Shown here piece after piece: positions 41,361 to 51,316 of a DNA stretch of 64,000 nucleotides. Position numbers and translations under genes: made by a program. The notes beneath the pieces are model-generated. The model ran no database searches and had not been told where the DNA came from. It saw nothing but the letters and a program-made list of their open reading frames with translations. The DNA is taken from NCBI RefSeq assembly GCF_017744435.1, contig NZ_JAGIBG010000029.1:1-64000 (forward strand), written 5' to 3'. This DNA comes from Pseudomonas sp. (lineage in GTDB: Bacteria; Pseudomonadota; Gammaproteobacteria; Pseudomonadales; Pseudomonadaceae). How positions within the stretch are numbered: the stretch's first letter is position 1; each line of letters begins with the position of its first letter.

Positions 41361-42998
41361 TTACAGCAGCATGGTGCGGATATCGCCCAGCACGTCGCCC
41401 AGGCGCTTGGTGAAGCGCGCGGCGGCAGCGCCGTTGATCACACGGTGATCGTAGGACAGCGACAGTGGCAGCATCAGCTTCGGCTGGAAGGCCTTGCCAT
41501 CCCAGACCGGCTGCATGGTCGCCTTGGAGACGCCCAGGATCGCCACTTCCGGCGCGTTGACGATCGGCGTGAAGCCGGTGCCGCCAATGTGGCCGAGGCT
41601 GGAGATGGTGAAGCAGGCACCTTGCATGTCGTCGGCCGACAGCTTCTTGGTGCGCGCCTTCTCGGCCAGTGCAGCGGCTTCGGCAGCCAGTTGCAGCAGG
41701 CTCTTCTGGTCGACGTTCTTGATCACGGGGACCAGCAGGCCGTCCGGGGTGTCCACGGCGAAGCCGATGTGCACGTACTTCTTGCGGATGATGGCCTTGC
41801 CGCTTGGTGCCAGCGAGCTGTTGAAGTCCGGCAGTTCCTTGAGCAGGAAGGCGCAGGCCTTGAGCAGCAGTGGCAGCACGGTCAGCTTGACGCCAGCCTT
41901 CTCGGCCACGGCCTTCTGCGCAACGCGGAAGGCTTCCAGCTCGGTGATGTCGGCGGAGTCGAACTGGGTCACGTGCGGCACGTTCAGCCAGCTGCGGTGC
42001 AGGTTGGTGGCACCGACCTGCATCAGGCGGGTCAGGGCGACTTCTTCCACTTCACCGAACTTGCTGAAGTCCACGGCCGGGATCGGCGGGATACCAGCGC
42101 CACCGGTTGCGCCAGCGGCGGCTGGTGCTTCCTTGGCCTTCTGCATCATCGCCTTGACGTAGACCTGCACGTCTTCTTTCAGAATGCGACCGTGCGGACC
42201 GGTGGCGGCCACTGCGCCCAGGTCGACACCGAATTCACGGGCCAGCTGGCGAACGGCCGGGCCGGCGTGAACCTTGGCGTTGCTGCCGGCAGCCGGTGCG
42301 GTAGCGACCGGCGCAGGAGCGGCGGCCGGAGCAGCCGCTGGAGCGGCAGCGGCAGGCGCGGCAGCCGGGGCAGGTGCAGCGGCGGCCGGAGCCGGGGCAG
42401 CAGCAGGCGCGGCGCCAGCCACCTTGAGCTTGAAGATCAGGTCGCCAGTGCCGACTTCGTCTTCCAGCTTGCACAGGACTTCTTCGACCACGCCGGCAGC
42501 CGGCGACGGGATTTCCATGGAGGCCTTGTCGGACTCCAGGGTAATCAGCGACTGGTCGGCTTCGACGGTATCGCCGACCTTGACCAGCACTTCGATGATC
42601 TTGGCCTTGCCCGACGAACCGATGTCCGGTACGTGGATGTCCTGCACGCTGGCGGCAGCCGGGGCTGCTGCCGGAGCAGGGGCGGCTGCAGCGGCCGGAG
42701 CCGGCGCAGCAGCTGGAGCCGGAGCAGCGGCGGCGGCCGGAGCCTCAGGGGCCGCAGCAGCGGCGCCCTCGGCTTCCAGAACCAGCAGCTCGTCGCCTTC
42801 TTTCAGGCGGTCGCCCAGCTTGACCTTCAGTTCCTTGATCACGCCGGCTTTAGGAGCCGGGATCTCCATGGAGGCCTTGTCGGACTCCAGGGTCAGCAGG
42901 CTCTGGTCAGCCTCGATACGATCACCGACCTTGACGAACAGCTCGATGATTTCACCTTCACCGCTGCCGATGTCAGGTACGCGAATGAGTTCGCTCAC
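41361..42998 (-). CDS. aceF: Pyruvate dehydrogenase E2 (dihydrolipoamide acetyltransferase)
   Basis: Two lipoyl domains (SDKASMEIPAPKAG, SDKASMEIPSPAAG), Ala/Pro linkers, C-terminal SLSYDHRVINGAAAARF. Confidence 0.96.
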   Translation of the reverse strand: MSELIRVPDIGSGEGEIIELFVKVGDRIEADQSLLTLESDKASMEIPAPKAGVIKELKVKLGDRLKEGDELLVLEAEGAAAAAPEAPAAAAAPAPAAAPAPAAAAAPAPAAAPAAASVQDIHVPDIGSSGKAKIIEVLVKVGDTVEADQSLITLESDKASMEIPSPAAGVVEEVLCKLEDEVGTGDLIFKLKVAGAAPAAAPAPAAAAPAPAAAPAAAAPAAAPAAAPAPVATAPAAGSNAKVHAGPAVRQLAREFGVDLGAVAATGPHGRILKEDVQVYVKAMMQKAKEAPAAAGATGGAGIPPIPAVDFSKFGEVEEVALTRLMQVGATNLHRSWLNVPHVTQFDSADITELEAFRVAQKAVAEKAGVKLTVLPLLLKACAFLLKELPDFNSSLAPSGKAIIRKKYVHIGFAVDTPDGLLVPVIKNVDQKSLLQLAAEAAALAEKARTKKLSADDMQGACFTISSLGHIGGTGFTPIVNAPEVAILGVSKATMQPVWDGKAFQPKLMLPLSLSYDHRVINGAAAARFTKRLGDVLGDIRTMLL

Positions 42999-43011
42999 TT
43001 AAAAATACTCC

Positions 43012-45657
43012 TCAGCAGTCCAGTGGGTTGCGCTTGTCCGGGTCGATGCCGAACTTGACGATGGCGTCAGCCACAACCTTGGGTTCGATCTCGCCGCGGT
43101 CAGCCAGGGCTTCCAGGGCAGCCAGCACCACGAAGTGGCGGTCGACTTCGAAGAAGTGACGCAGCTTCTTGCGGCTGTCGCTGCGACCGTAACCGTCGGT
43201 ACCCAGGACCTTGAACTCTTTGCTCGGCACCCACTGGCGAATCTGCTCGGCGAACAGCTTCATGTAGTCGGTGGAGGCGATGACCGGGCCTTTGCGACCG
43301 TTCAGGCACTGCTCGACGTAGGTCTGCTGTGGCTTCTGGCCAGGCTTCAGGCGGTTGGCGCGTTCCACGGCTAGGCCGTCGCGACGCAGTTCGTTGAAGC
43401 TGGTGACGCTCCACACGTCGGCGCCGACGTTGAACTCTTCACGCAGGATCTTCGCAGCTTCGCGGACTTCGCGCAGGATGGTGCCGGAGCCCATCAGCTG
43501 TACGTGGTGCGCGGCTTCGCGGGTGTCTTCTTCGAGCAGGTACATGCCCTTGATGATGCCTTCCTCGACACCGGCCGGCATGGCTGGCTGCTGGTAGGAT
43601 TCGTTCATCACGGTGATGTAGTAGAAGATGTCCTGTTGCTCTTCGGTCATCTTCTTCATGCCGTCCTGGATGATCACCGCCAGCTCGTAGCCGTAGGTTG
43701 GATCGTAGGTGCGGCAGTTCGGGATGGTGCCCGCCATCATGTGGCTGTGACCGTCTTCGTGCTGCAGGCCTTCACCGTTGAGGGTGGTACGGCCGGCGGT
43801 ACCGCCGATCAGGAAACCACGGGTGCGGCTGTCGCCGGCAGCCCAGGCCAGGTCGCCAATGCGCTGGAAGCCGAACATCGAGTAGAAGATGTAGAACGGC
43901 AGCATCGGCTGGTTGTGGCAGCTGTACGAGGTACCGGCAGCGATGAACGACGACATGGCGCCGGCTTCGTTGATGCCTTCCTCGAGGATCTGGCCCTTCT
44001 TGTCTTCGCGGTAGAACATCACCTGGTCTTTATCGACTGGCTCGTAGAGCTGGCCGACCGACGAGTAGATGCCCAGCTGGCGGAACATGCCTTCCATACC
44101 GAAGGTACGGGCTTCGTCCGGGATGATCGGGACGATGCGCTGGCCGATGTCCTTGTCCTTGACCAGCTGTGCCAGGATGCGTACGAAGGCCATGGTGGTG
44201 GAGATTTCGCGGTCGCCCGAGCCGTCCAGGATCGCTTTCAGCGTTTCCAGTGGCGGGGTCGGCACGCTGAAGCTCTGGGCACGGCGCTGTGGCACGAAAC
44301 CACCCAGGGCATTGCGGCGCTCGGCCAGGTACTTGGCTTCGGCAGAACCTTCTTCCGGCTTGAAGAACGGCAGGTTCTCAAGGTCGGCATCCTTGACCGG
44401 GATGTCGAAGCGGTCACGGAAGTGACGCAGGCTGTCGACGTCGACCTTCTTGGTGTTGTGCGCGGTGTTCTTGGCTTCGCCGGCACCGGTACCGTAACCC
44501 TTGATGGTCTTGGCCAGGATGACGGTTGGCTGATCCTTGTGGTTCACAGCCTGGTGGTAAGCCGCGTAGACCTTGTACGGGTCGTGGCCGCCACGGTTGA
44601 GCTTCCAGATCTCGTCGTCGGACAGGTCTTCGACCATGGCCTTGAGTTCTGGAGTGTTGAAGAAGTTCTCACGAACGTACGCGCCGTCTTTGGCTTTGTA
44701 GTTCTGGTACTCGCCGTCGATGACTTCGTCCATGCGGCGCTGCAGGGCACCGTTGGTGTCCTTGGCGAACAGTGGGTCCCAGAAGCGGCCCCAGACGACC
44801 TTGTTGACGTTCCAGCCACCGCCACGGAACACGCCTTCGAGTTCCTGGATGATCTTGCCGTTGCCGCGAACCGGGCCGTCGAGGCGCTGCAGGTTGCAGT
44901 TGATGACGAAGATCAGGTTGTCCAGCTTCTCGCGGCCGGCCAGGGCGATTGCGCCCAGGGATTCCGGCTCGTCGCACTCGCCGTCGCCCATGAAGCACCA
45001 GACCTTCTGCTTGCCGGCCGGGATGAAACCACGGGCTTCCAGGTACTTCATGAAGCGCGCCTGGTAGATAGCCTGGATCGGGCCCAGACCCATCGAAACG
45101 GTCGGGAACTGCCAGAAGTCAGGCATCAGCCATGGGTGCGGGTACGAAGACAGGCCGTTGCCGTCCACTTCCTGACGGAAGTTGTTCATCTGGTCTTCGT
45201 TGATGCGGCCTTCCATGAAGGCACGGGCGTAGACGCCTGGCGATGCGTGGCCCTGGAAGAAGATCAGGTCGCCGCCATGTTCTTCGGTCGGCGCCTGGAA
45301 GAAGTAGTTGAAGCCGATGTCGTACAGGGTGGCACTGGAGGCGAAGCTGGAGATGTGGCCGCCCAGGTCCGAGTCCTTCAGGTTGGTGCGCATCACCATG
45401 GCCAGCGCGTTCCAACGCACCATCGAGCGAATGCGGCGTTCCATGAACAGGTCGCCAGGCATGCGTGCTTCGTGGGTGACAGGGATGGTGTTGCGGTATG
45501 GCGTGGTGATTGCGTACGGCAGCTGGGAGCCACTGCGGGTGGCCAGCTCGCCCATGCGGGTCATCAGGTAATGAGCGCGGTCTTCGCCTTCTTTGTCGAG
45601 GACCGACTCCAGGGCATCCAGCCATTCCTGGGTTTCGATTGGATCGAGGTCTTGCAT
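43012..45657 (-). CDS. aceE: Pyruvate dehydrogenase E1 component
   Basis: 881-aa homodimeric E1; WCFMGDGECDEPESLGAIALAGREKLDNLIFVINCNLQRLDGPVRGNGKIIQELE. Confidence 0.97.
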   Translation of the reverse strand: MQDLDPIETQEWLDALESVLDKEGEDRAHYLMTRMGELATRSGSQLPYAITTPYRNTIPVTHEARMPGDLFMERRIRSMVRWNALAMVMRTNLKDSDLGGHISSFASSATLYDIGFNYFFQAPTEEHGGDLIFFQGHASPGVYARAFMEGRINEDQMNNFRQEVDGNGLSSYPHPWLMPDFWQFPTVSMGLGPIQAIYQARFMKYLEARGFIPAGKQKVWCFMGDGECDEPESLGAIALAGREKLDNLIFVINCNLQRLDGPVRGNGKIIQELEGVFRGGGWNVNKVVWGRFWDPLFAKDTNGALQRRMDEVIDGEYQNYKAKDGAYVRENFFNTPELKAMVEDLSDDEIWKLNRGGHDPYKVYAAYHQAVNHKDQPTVILAKTIKGYGTGAGEAKNTAHNTKKVDVDSLRHFRDRFDIPVKDADLENLPFFKPEEGSAEAKYLAERRNALGGFVPQRRAQSFSVPTPPLETLKAILDGSGDREISTTMAFVRILAQLVKDKDIGQRIVPIIPDEARTFGMEGMFRQLGIYSSVGQLYEPVDKDQVMFYREDKKGQILEEGINEAGAMSSFIAAGTSYSCHNQPMLPFYIFYSMFGFQRIGDLAWAAGDSRTRGFLIGGTAGRTTLNGEGLQHEDGHSHMMAGTIPNCRTYDPTYGYELAVIIQDGMKKMTEEQQDIFYYITVMNESYQQPAMPAGVEEGIIKGMYLLEEDTREAAHHVQLMGSGTILREVREAAKILREEFNVGADVWSVTSFNELRRDGLAVERANRLKPGQKPQQTYVEQCLNGRKGPVIASTDYMKLFAEQIRQWVPSKEFKVLGTDGYGRSDSRKKLRHFFEVDRHFVVLAALEALADRGEIEPKVVADAIVKFGIDPDKRNPLDC

Positions 45658-45766
45658 GGCTTGCTCCAGGGCGGAAAGGCCACCAGAATCGGGGGCCTGA
45701 GTTTGCGACTGGCCTTATGGGCAGACGTCGTGAATTCTTGGATTACCGGGGTGTCTCCCGGCGCCG

Positions 45767-45833
45767 TGTAGTTTTACTACATTTGCTTCGGCATTTCATG
45801 CTTTTGCACGCCATGGGTAGTAGTAAAACTACA
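45767..45833. promoter_or_regulatory. Pair of GTAGTNNNACTAC operator-like sites upstream of aceE
   Basis: TGTAGTTTTACTACA (45767-45781) and GTAGTAAAACTAC (45820-45832). Confidence 0.55.
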
Positions 45834-46040
45834 CAAATGCGACGTTTGGTCGCACCTCGGCTTGTGAGGAAAAACGTTCATGTTGGTTGGCGGTGTGTCG
45901 CGAACAGGTGAATCTTGATGTTTCTTGCCAATGATTCGTTTTTTTCAGCTATTTCCAACTTTTGTATGACAGTCCAACCGAGGTCCGGCTTCCTCTTGGC
46001 CGCTTTTTCCCCTTCATTTCACGCCGATCAAGGATAGACC

Positions 46041-48974
46041 ATGCGCCTACCTTTGCCGCTCGAACTGCCTGCTTCCCTGCAACCGCTGGTCGTTCGCAAC
46101 CAGCAGTTCCTGAGCGATGCCGTGGCAGGCCACGCTGACCTCGACCTGCACAGCTGGACCCCGTTGCACCGGCAACAGTTCGATCAGGTTGCCGCTGCCA
46201 GCGACTTCGTCCTTGGCGTGGCCCAGCGCGAACCGGCCATGCTTTTTGCCCTGATCGCCAGCGGTGAGCTGGACCGCCGCTACGCCCCGGGCGAGCTGCG
46301 CGGGCAGATCGCCGCTGCGGCCCAGGCCGCGCAGAGCGAGGACGAGCTCGCGCGCAACCTGCGCCGCGAGCGCAACCGCCAGCAGCTGCGCATCATCTGG
46401 CGCGACATCACCCGCCAGGCCGAACTGGGCGAGACCTGCCGCGACCTGTCGGACCTCGCCGACGCGGCCATCGACGAAGCCTACCAGTGGTTGTACCCGC
46501 GCCATTGCCAGCAGTTCGGCACGCCGATCGGCAACCGCAGCGGCCTGCCGCAGCACATGGTGGTGCTGGGCATGGGCAAGCTGGGCGCGGTGGAGCTGAA
46601 CCTGTCGTCGGACATCGACCTGATCTTCGCCTTCCCCGAAGGCGGCGAAACCGAAGGCGTCAAACGCTCGCTGGAAAACCAGGAATTCTTCACCCGCCTG
46701 GGCCAGCGCCTGATCAAGGCGCTCGACCCGGTGACCGTCGACGGTTTCGTGTTCCGCGTCGACATGCGCCTGCGCCCCTACGGCTCGTCCGGCGCGCTGG
46801 TGCTCAGCTTCAATGCGTTGGAGCAGTACTACCAGGACCAGGGCCGCGACTGGGAACGCTACGCGATGATCAAGGCGCGGGTGGTGGCCGGAGACCAGGC
46901 CGCCGGCGCGCAGTTGCAGGAAATGCTGAAACCGTTCGTGTACCGGCGTTACCTGGACTTCTCGGCGATCGAAGCACTGCGCACCATGAAGCAGCTGATC
47001 CAGCAGGAGGTGCGGCGCAAGGGCATGGCCGACAATATCAAGCTCGGTGCCGGTGGCATCCGCGAGGTCGAGTTCATCGCCCAGGCCTTCCAGCTGATCC
47101 ACGGCGGCCGTGACCTGAGCCTGCAACTGCGGCCATTGCTCAAGGTGCTGGCGACCCTGGAAGGCCAGGGTTACCTGCCGCCGGCTGTGGTGACGGAGCT
47201 GCGCGAAGGTTATGAATTCCTGCGTTACACCGAGCATGCCATCCAGGCCATCGCCGACCGCCAGACGCAGATGCTGCCGGACAGCGAACTGGACCGTGAG
47301 CGGGTCGCCTATATCCTTGGCTTTGCCGACTGGCAAAGCTTCCACGATCAGTTGATGTACTGGCGCGGCCGGGTCGACTGGCACTTCCGCCAGGTTATCG
47401 CCGACCCGGATGAAGACGAAGGCGAAGGCGAGCTGGTGGTGGGCGGCGAGTGGTCGCCGCTGTGGGAACAGGCACAAGATGAAGAGGCCGCCGGCCGCCA
47501 ACTGGAGGAGGCTGGCTTCAAGCAGCCGGCCGAAGCCCTGCGCCGCCTGGCCGCGCTGCGCGCCAGCCCGCAGTTGCGCTCGATGCAGCGCATCGGCCGC
47601 GAGCGCCTGGATGCGTTCATTCCACGCTTGCTGGCCCAGGCCGTGGAGCATGACAACCCGGACCTGGTGCTGGAGCGCGTGCTGCCGCTGGTCGAAGCCG
47701 TGGCGCGGCGTTCGGCCTATCTGGTGTTGCTCACCGAAAACCCGGGGGCGCTGCGGCGCTTGCTGACCCTGTGCGCCGCCAGCCCATGGATTGCCGAGCA
47801 GATCGCCCGCTACCCGTTGCTGCTCGATGAGCTGCTCAACGAAGGCCGCCTGTTCAGCCCGCCACTGGCGCCGGAGCTGGCCGCCGAGCTGCGCGAGCGG
47901 TTGACGCGGATCCCCGAGGACGACCTGGAACAGCAGATGGAGGCGCTGCGCCACTTCAAGCTCGCCCACAGCCTGCGCGTGGCCGCGTCGGAAATCAGCG
48001 GCAACCTGCCGTTGATGAAAGTCAGCGACTACCTGACCTGGCTGGCCGAAGCCATTCTCGACCAGGTACTGGCCCTGGCCTGGCGCCAGACCGTGGCCCG
48101 CCACGGCCAGCCCAAGCGCAGCGACGGCAGCCTGTGCGACCCAGGCTTCATCATCATCGGCTATGGCAAGGTCGGCGGCCTGGAGCTGGGCCATGGTTCG
48201 GACCTGGACCTGGTGTTCATTCACGATGGCGACCCGCAAGCGGAAACCGACGGCGCCAAGCCGATCGACAGCGCGCAGTTCTTCACCCGCCTGGGCCAGC
48301 GCATCATCCACCTGCTGACCACCCAGACCAACTCCGGCCAGCTGTATGACGTCGACATGCGCCTGCGCCCGTCCGGCGCGGCGGGGCTGCTGGTCAGCTC
48401 GCTGGGGGCGTTCGAGCGTTACCAGCAGAGCGAAGCCTGGACCTGGGAGCACCAGGCCCTGGTGCGCGCCCGTGTGCTGGTGGGCTGCAAGCAGGTGGCG
48501 ACGGCGTTCGAGGGCGTACGCGCCAAGGTCCTGGGCCAGGCCCGTGACCTGGGCAAGTTGCGCAGCGAAGTGAGCGAGATGCGCGCCAAGATGCGCGACA
48601 ACCTCGGCACCAAGGCCACGCTGGCCGGTACCGCGGCCAATGCCTTCGATGCCGGTGTGGCGTTCGATATCAAGCAGGATGCCGGCGGTATCGTCGATAT
48701 CGAATTTATGGTGCAATACGCCGCTTTGGCCTGGTCTCACGAGCACCCGGCCATACTCCGATGGACCGATAACATCCGCATTCTGGAAGAGCTGGAGCAG
48801 GCAGGTTTGATGCCGGCCAGTGACGCGGTGCTGTTGCGTGAGGTGTACAAGGCGTTCCGCTCGGCGTCGCACCGCCAGGCCCTGCAGAAGCAGGCCGGGG
48901 TGATCGATGCGGCGCAGTTTGCCGATGAGCGCCGCGAAGTGCGGCGGATCTGGGGCGAATTGGGCCTGACTTGA
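46041..48974 (+). CDS. glnE: Glutamate-ammonia ligase adenylyltransferase / adenylyl-removing enzyme
   Basis: 977-aa protein with two nucleotidyltransferase domains (GMGKLGAVELNLSSDIDLIF; GYGKVGGLELGHGSDLDLVF). Confidence 0.97.
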   Translation: MRLPLPLELPASLQPLVVRNQQFLSDAVAGHADLDLHSWTPLHRQQFDQVAAASDFVLGVAQREPAMLFALIASGELDRRYAPGELRGQIAAAAQAAQSEDELARNLRRERNRQQLRIIWRDITRQAELGETCRDLSDLADAAIDEAYQWLYPRHCQQFGTPIGNRSGLPQHMVVLGMGKLGAVELNLSSDIDLIFAFPEGGETEGVKRSLENQEFFTRLGQRLIKALDPVTVDGFVFRVDMRLRPYGSSGALVLSFNALEQYYQDQGRDWERYAMIKARVVAGDQAAGAQLQEMLKPFVYRRYLDFSAIEALRTMKQLIQQEVRRKGMADNIKLGAGGIREVEFIAQAFQLIHGGRDLSLQLRPLLKVLATLEGQGYLPPAVVTELREGYEFLRYTEHAIQAIADRQTQMLPDSELDRERVAYILGFADWQSFHDQLMYWRGRVDWHFRQVIADPDEDEGEGELVVGGEWSPLWEQAQDEEAAGRQLEEAGFKQPAEALRRLAALRASPQLRSMQRIGRERLDAFIPRLLAQAVEHDNPDLVLERVLPLVEAVARRSAYLVLLTENPGALRRLLTLCAASPWIAEQIARYPLLLDELLNEGRLFSPPLAPELAAELRERLTRIPEDDLEQQMEALRHFKLAHSLRVAASEISGNLPLMKVSDYLTWLAEAILDQVLALAWRQTVARHGQPKRSDGSLCDPGFIIIGYGKVGGLELGHGSDLDLVFIHDGDPQAETDGAKPIDSAQFFTRLGQRIIHLLTTQTNSGQLYDVDMRLRPSGAAGLLVSSLGAFERYQQSEAWTWEHQALVRARVLVGCKQVATAFEGVRAKVLGQARDLGKLRSEVSEMRAKMRDNLGTKATLAGTAANAFDAGVAFDIKQDAGGIVDIEFMVQYAALAWSHEHPAILRWTDNIRILEELEQAGLMPASDAVLLREVYKAFRSASHRQALQKQAGVIDAAQFADERREVRRIWGELGLT

Positions 48975-49090
48975 GATCGCCGGGGCCGCTTTGCGGCCCT
49001 TTCGCGACACAAGGCCGCTCCCACATTTGATCGGCGTATGCAGCGCCTTTGTGGGAGCGGCCTTGCGTCGCGAAAGGGCTGCAAAGCAGC
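48971..49090. repeat. REP-like inverted repeat
   Basis: GCCGCTTTGCGGCCCTTTCGCGACACAAGGCCGCTCCCACA ... TGTGGGAGCGGCCTTGCGTCGCGAAAGGGCTGC. Confidence 0.85.
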
Positions 49091-49207
49091 CCCAAAGGCT
49101 CATGCCTCAGCTCCAGTGGTACACTGTCCGCCACATAGCCTGAATATAAAGAGGGGAGGCCAGGCTGTATGCAGCCTGTAGCCTCCCCGAGCGTTTCTGG
49201 ACTAAGC

Positions 49208-50257
49208 ATGAGAATACTGATCATTGGCCCCAGCTGGGTCGGCGACATGGTGATGGCGCAGACCCTGTTCCAGTGCCTGAAACAGCAGCACCCCGACTGC
49301 GTGATCGACGTGCTGGCACCCGAGTGGAGCCGGCCGATCCTCGAACGCATGCCCGAAGTGCGCCAGGCCTTGAGCTTCCCGCTCGGCCACGGCGCGCTGG
49401 AGCTGGCCACGCGTCGGCGCATCGGCAAGTCCCTGGCCGGCCAGTACGACCAGGCCATCCTGCTGCCCAACTCGCTGAAGTCGGCACTGGTGCCGTTCTT
49501 TGCCGGCATCCCCAAGCGCACCGGTTGGCGTGGCGAAATGCGTTTCGGCCTGCTCAACGACGTGCGCAAGCTGGACAAGACCCGCTACCCACTGATGATC
49601 GAGCGCTTCATGGCCCTGGCCTACGCGCCCGGTGCCGAGCTGCCGCAGCCGTATCCGCGGCCGAGCCTGCAGATCGAAGCGCAGAGCCGTGAAGCCGCCA
49701 TGGCCAAGTTCGGCCTGGCGCTGGACCGGCCGGTGCTGGCGCTGTGCCCGGGCGCCGAATTCGGCGAGGCCAAGCGCTGGCCGAGCGAGCACTACGCCGC
49801 CGTGGCCGACGCGATGATCCGCCAGGGCTGGCAGGTGTGGCTATTCGGCTCGAAGAACGATCACCCGGTTGGCGAGCAGATCCGTGACCGCCTGATTCCG
49901 GGCTTCCGCGAAGAGTCGTACAACCTGGCGGGCGAAACCTCGCTGGCCGAGGCCATCGACCTGATGTCCTGCGCCGATGCCGTGGTCTCCAACGACTCGG
50001 GGCTGATGCACGTAGCCGCCGCGCTGAACCGCCCGCTGGTCGCGGTATACGGTTCCACTTCGCCAGGCTTCACGCCGCCGCTGGCCGAACAGGTGGAAGT
50101 GGTGCGAACCGGCATCGAGTGCAGCCCGTGCTTCGACCGCACCTGCCGCTTCGGCCACTACAACTGCCTGCGCCTGCTCGAACCTGGCAAAGTCATCGCT
50201 GCCCTGCACAGCCTGGGTGGTCCGAACCTGATCGATACCGTGGCCGAGGTCGACTAA
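49208..50257 (+). CDS. waaF: ADP-heptose:LPS heptosyltransferase II
   Basis: MRILIIGPSWVGDMVMAQTLFQ...; GT9 family; first gene of the waa operon. Confidence 0.95.
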   Translation: MRILIIGPSWVGDMVMAQTLFQCLKQQHPDCVIDVLAPEWSRPILERMPEVRQALSFPLGHGALELATRRRIGKSLAGQYDQAILLPNSLKSALVPFFAGIPKRTGWRGEMRFGLLNDVRKLDKTRYPLMIERFMALAYAPGAELPQPYPRPSLQIEAQSREAAMAKFGLALDRPVLALCPGAEFGEAKRWPSEHYAAVADAMIRQGWQVWLFGSKNDHPVGEQIRDRLIPGFREESYNLAGETSLAEAIDLMSCADAVVSNDSGLMHVAAALNRPLVAVYGSTSPGFTPPLAEQVEVVRTGIECSPCFDRTCRFGHYNCLRLLEPGKVIAALHSLGGPNLIDTVAEVD

Positions 50258-51316
50258 GTGCGGGTACTGATCATCAAGACCTCGTCGCTGGGTGATGTGA
50301 TCCACACCTTGCCGGCGCTGACCGACGCCGCCCATGCCATTCCGGGCATCCGTTTCGACTGGGTGGTGGAAGAAGGCTTCGCCGAGATCCCCAGCTGGCA
50401 CCCGGCGGTCGACCAGGTCATCCCGGTGGCGATCCGCCGCTGGCGCAAGAACATCTGGCAGACGATCAAGAGCGGCGAGTGGAAGGCGTTCAAGCAGCGC
50501 GTTCGCGAGCGCAAGTATGACCTGGTGATCGACGCCCAGGGCCTGGTCAAGTCGGCCTGGCTGACCCGCTACGTCAAGGCCCCGGTCGCCGGCCTGGACC
50601 GTTACTCGGCCCGTGAAGGCTGGGCCAGCCGTTTCTACGACCGGCCGCTGTCGGTCGCCGTCGGCCAGCATGCCGTGGAGCGTGTGCGCCAGCTGTTCGC
50701 CATGGCCCTGGCCTACGACTTGCCGGAAGGCATCGGCCACTACGGCCTCGACCTTGACCGCCTGCAACTGCCGCCGGCTGCGCCCTACGTGGTGTTCCTG
50801 CATGGCACGACCTGGGCGACCAAGCACTGGCCCGAAGCCTACTGGCGTGAACTGGCCGAGCGCCTGGGCCGGCGCAAGCTGCAGGTGCGCCTGCCGTGGG
50901 GCAACCCGGCCGAGAAGGCCCGCGCCGAGCGCATCGCTCAAGGCTTGAACAACTGCCAGGTGCTCCCCAGATTGAACCTTGCCGGCGTCGCCCGTGTGCT
51001 GGCGGCGGCCAAGGCCTGTGTGGCGGTGGATACCGGCCTCGGCCACCTGGCCGCAGCGCTGGACGTGCCGACCATTTCGCTGTTCGGCCCGACCAACCCG
51101 GGCCTGACCGGCGCCTACGGCCGTGTGCAGGTTCACCAGGCCAGCGACTTCCCTTGCGCGCCGTGTCTGCAGAAGAAGTGCACCTACAAACCGAGCGCTG
51201 ACGACCGGCGCCGGTTCGATCTGAAACGCGAGTGGCCGCTGTGCTTCACTCGCCTGAATCCCGAGCATGTAGCGAGCCGCCTGAGCGCGCTGCTGCTGGC
51301 TGAGGATGTTCGTTGA
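50258..51316 (+). CDS. waaC: ADP-heptose:LPS heptosyltransferase I
   Basis: GTG start; MRVLIIKTSSLGDVIHTLPALTDA; GT9 family. Confidence 0.95.
   Translation: MRVLIIKTSSLGDVIHTLPALTDAAHAIPGIRFDWVVEEGFAEIPSWHPAVDQVIPVAIRRWRKNIWQTIKSGEWKAFKQRVRERKYDLVIDAQGLVKSAWLTRYVKAPVAGLDRYSAREGWASRFYDRPLSVAVGQHAVERVRQLFAMALAYDLPEGIGHYGLDLDRLQLPPAAPYVVFLHGTTWATKHWPEAYWRELAERLGRRKLQVRLPWGNPAEKARAERIAQGLNNCQVLPRLNLAGVARVLAAAKACVAVDTGLGHLAAALDVPTISLFGPTNPGLTGAYGRVQVHQASDFPCAPCLQKKCTYKPSADDRRRFDLKREWPLCFTRLNPEHVASRLSALLLAEDVR

Noticed and set aside
43504-45771. 755-aa plus-strand ORF
   Set aside because: Antisense shadow of aceE.
46047-49103. 1018-aa minus-strand ORF
   Set aside because: Antisense shadow of glnE; no domain signature.
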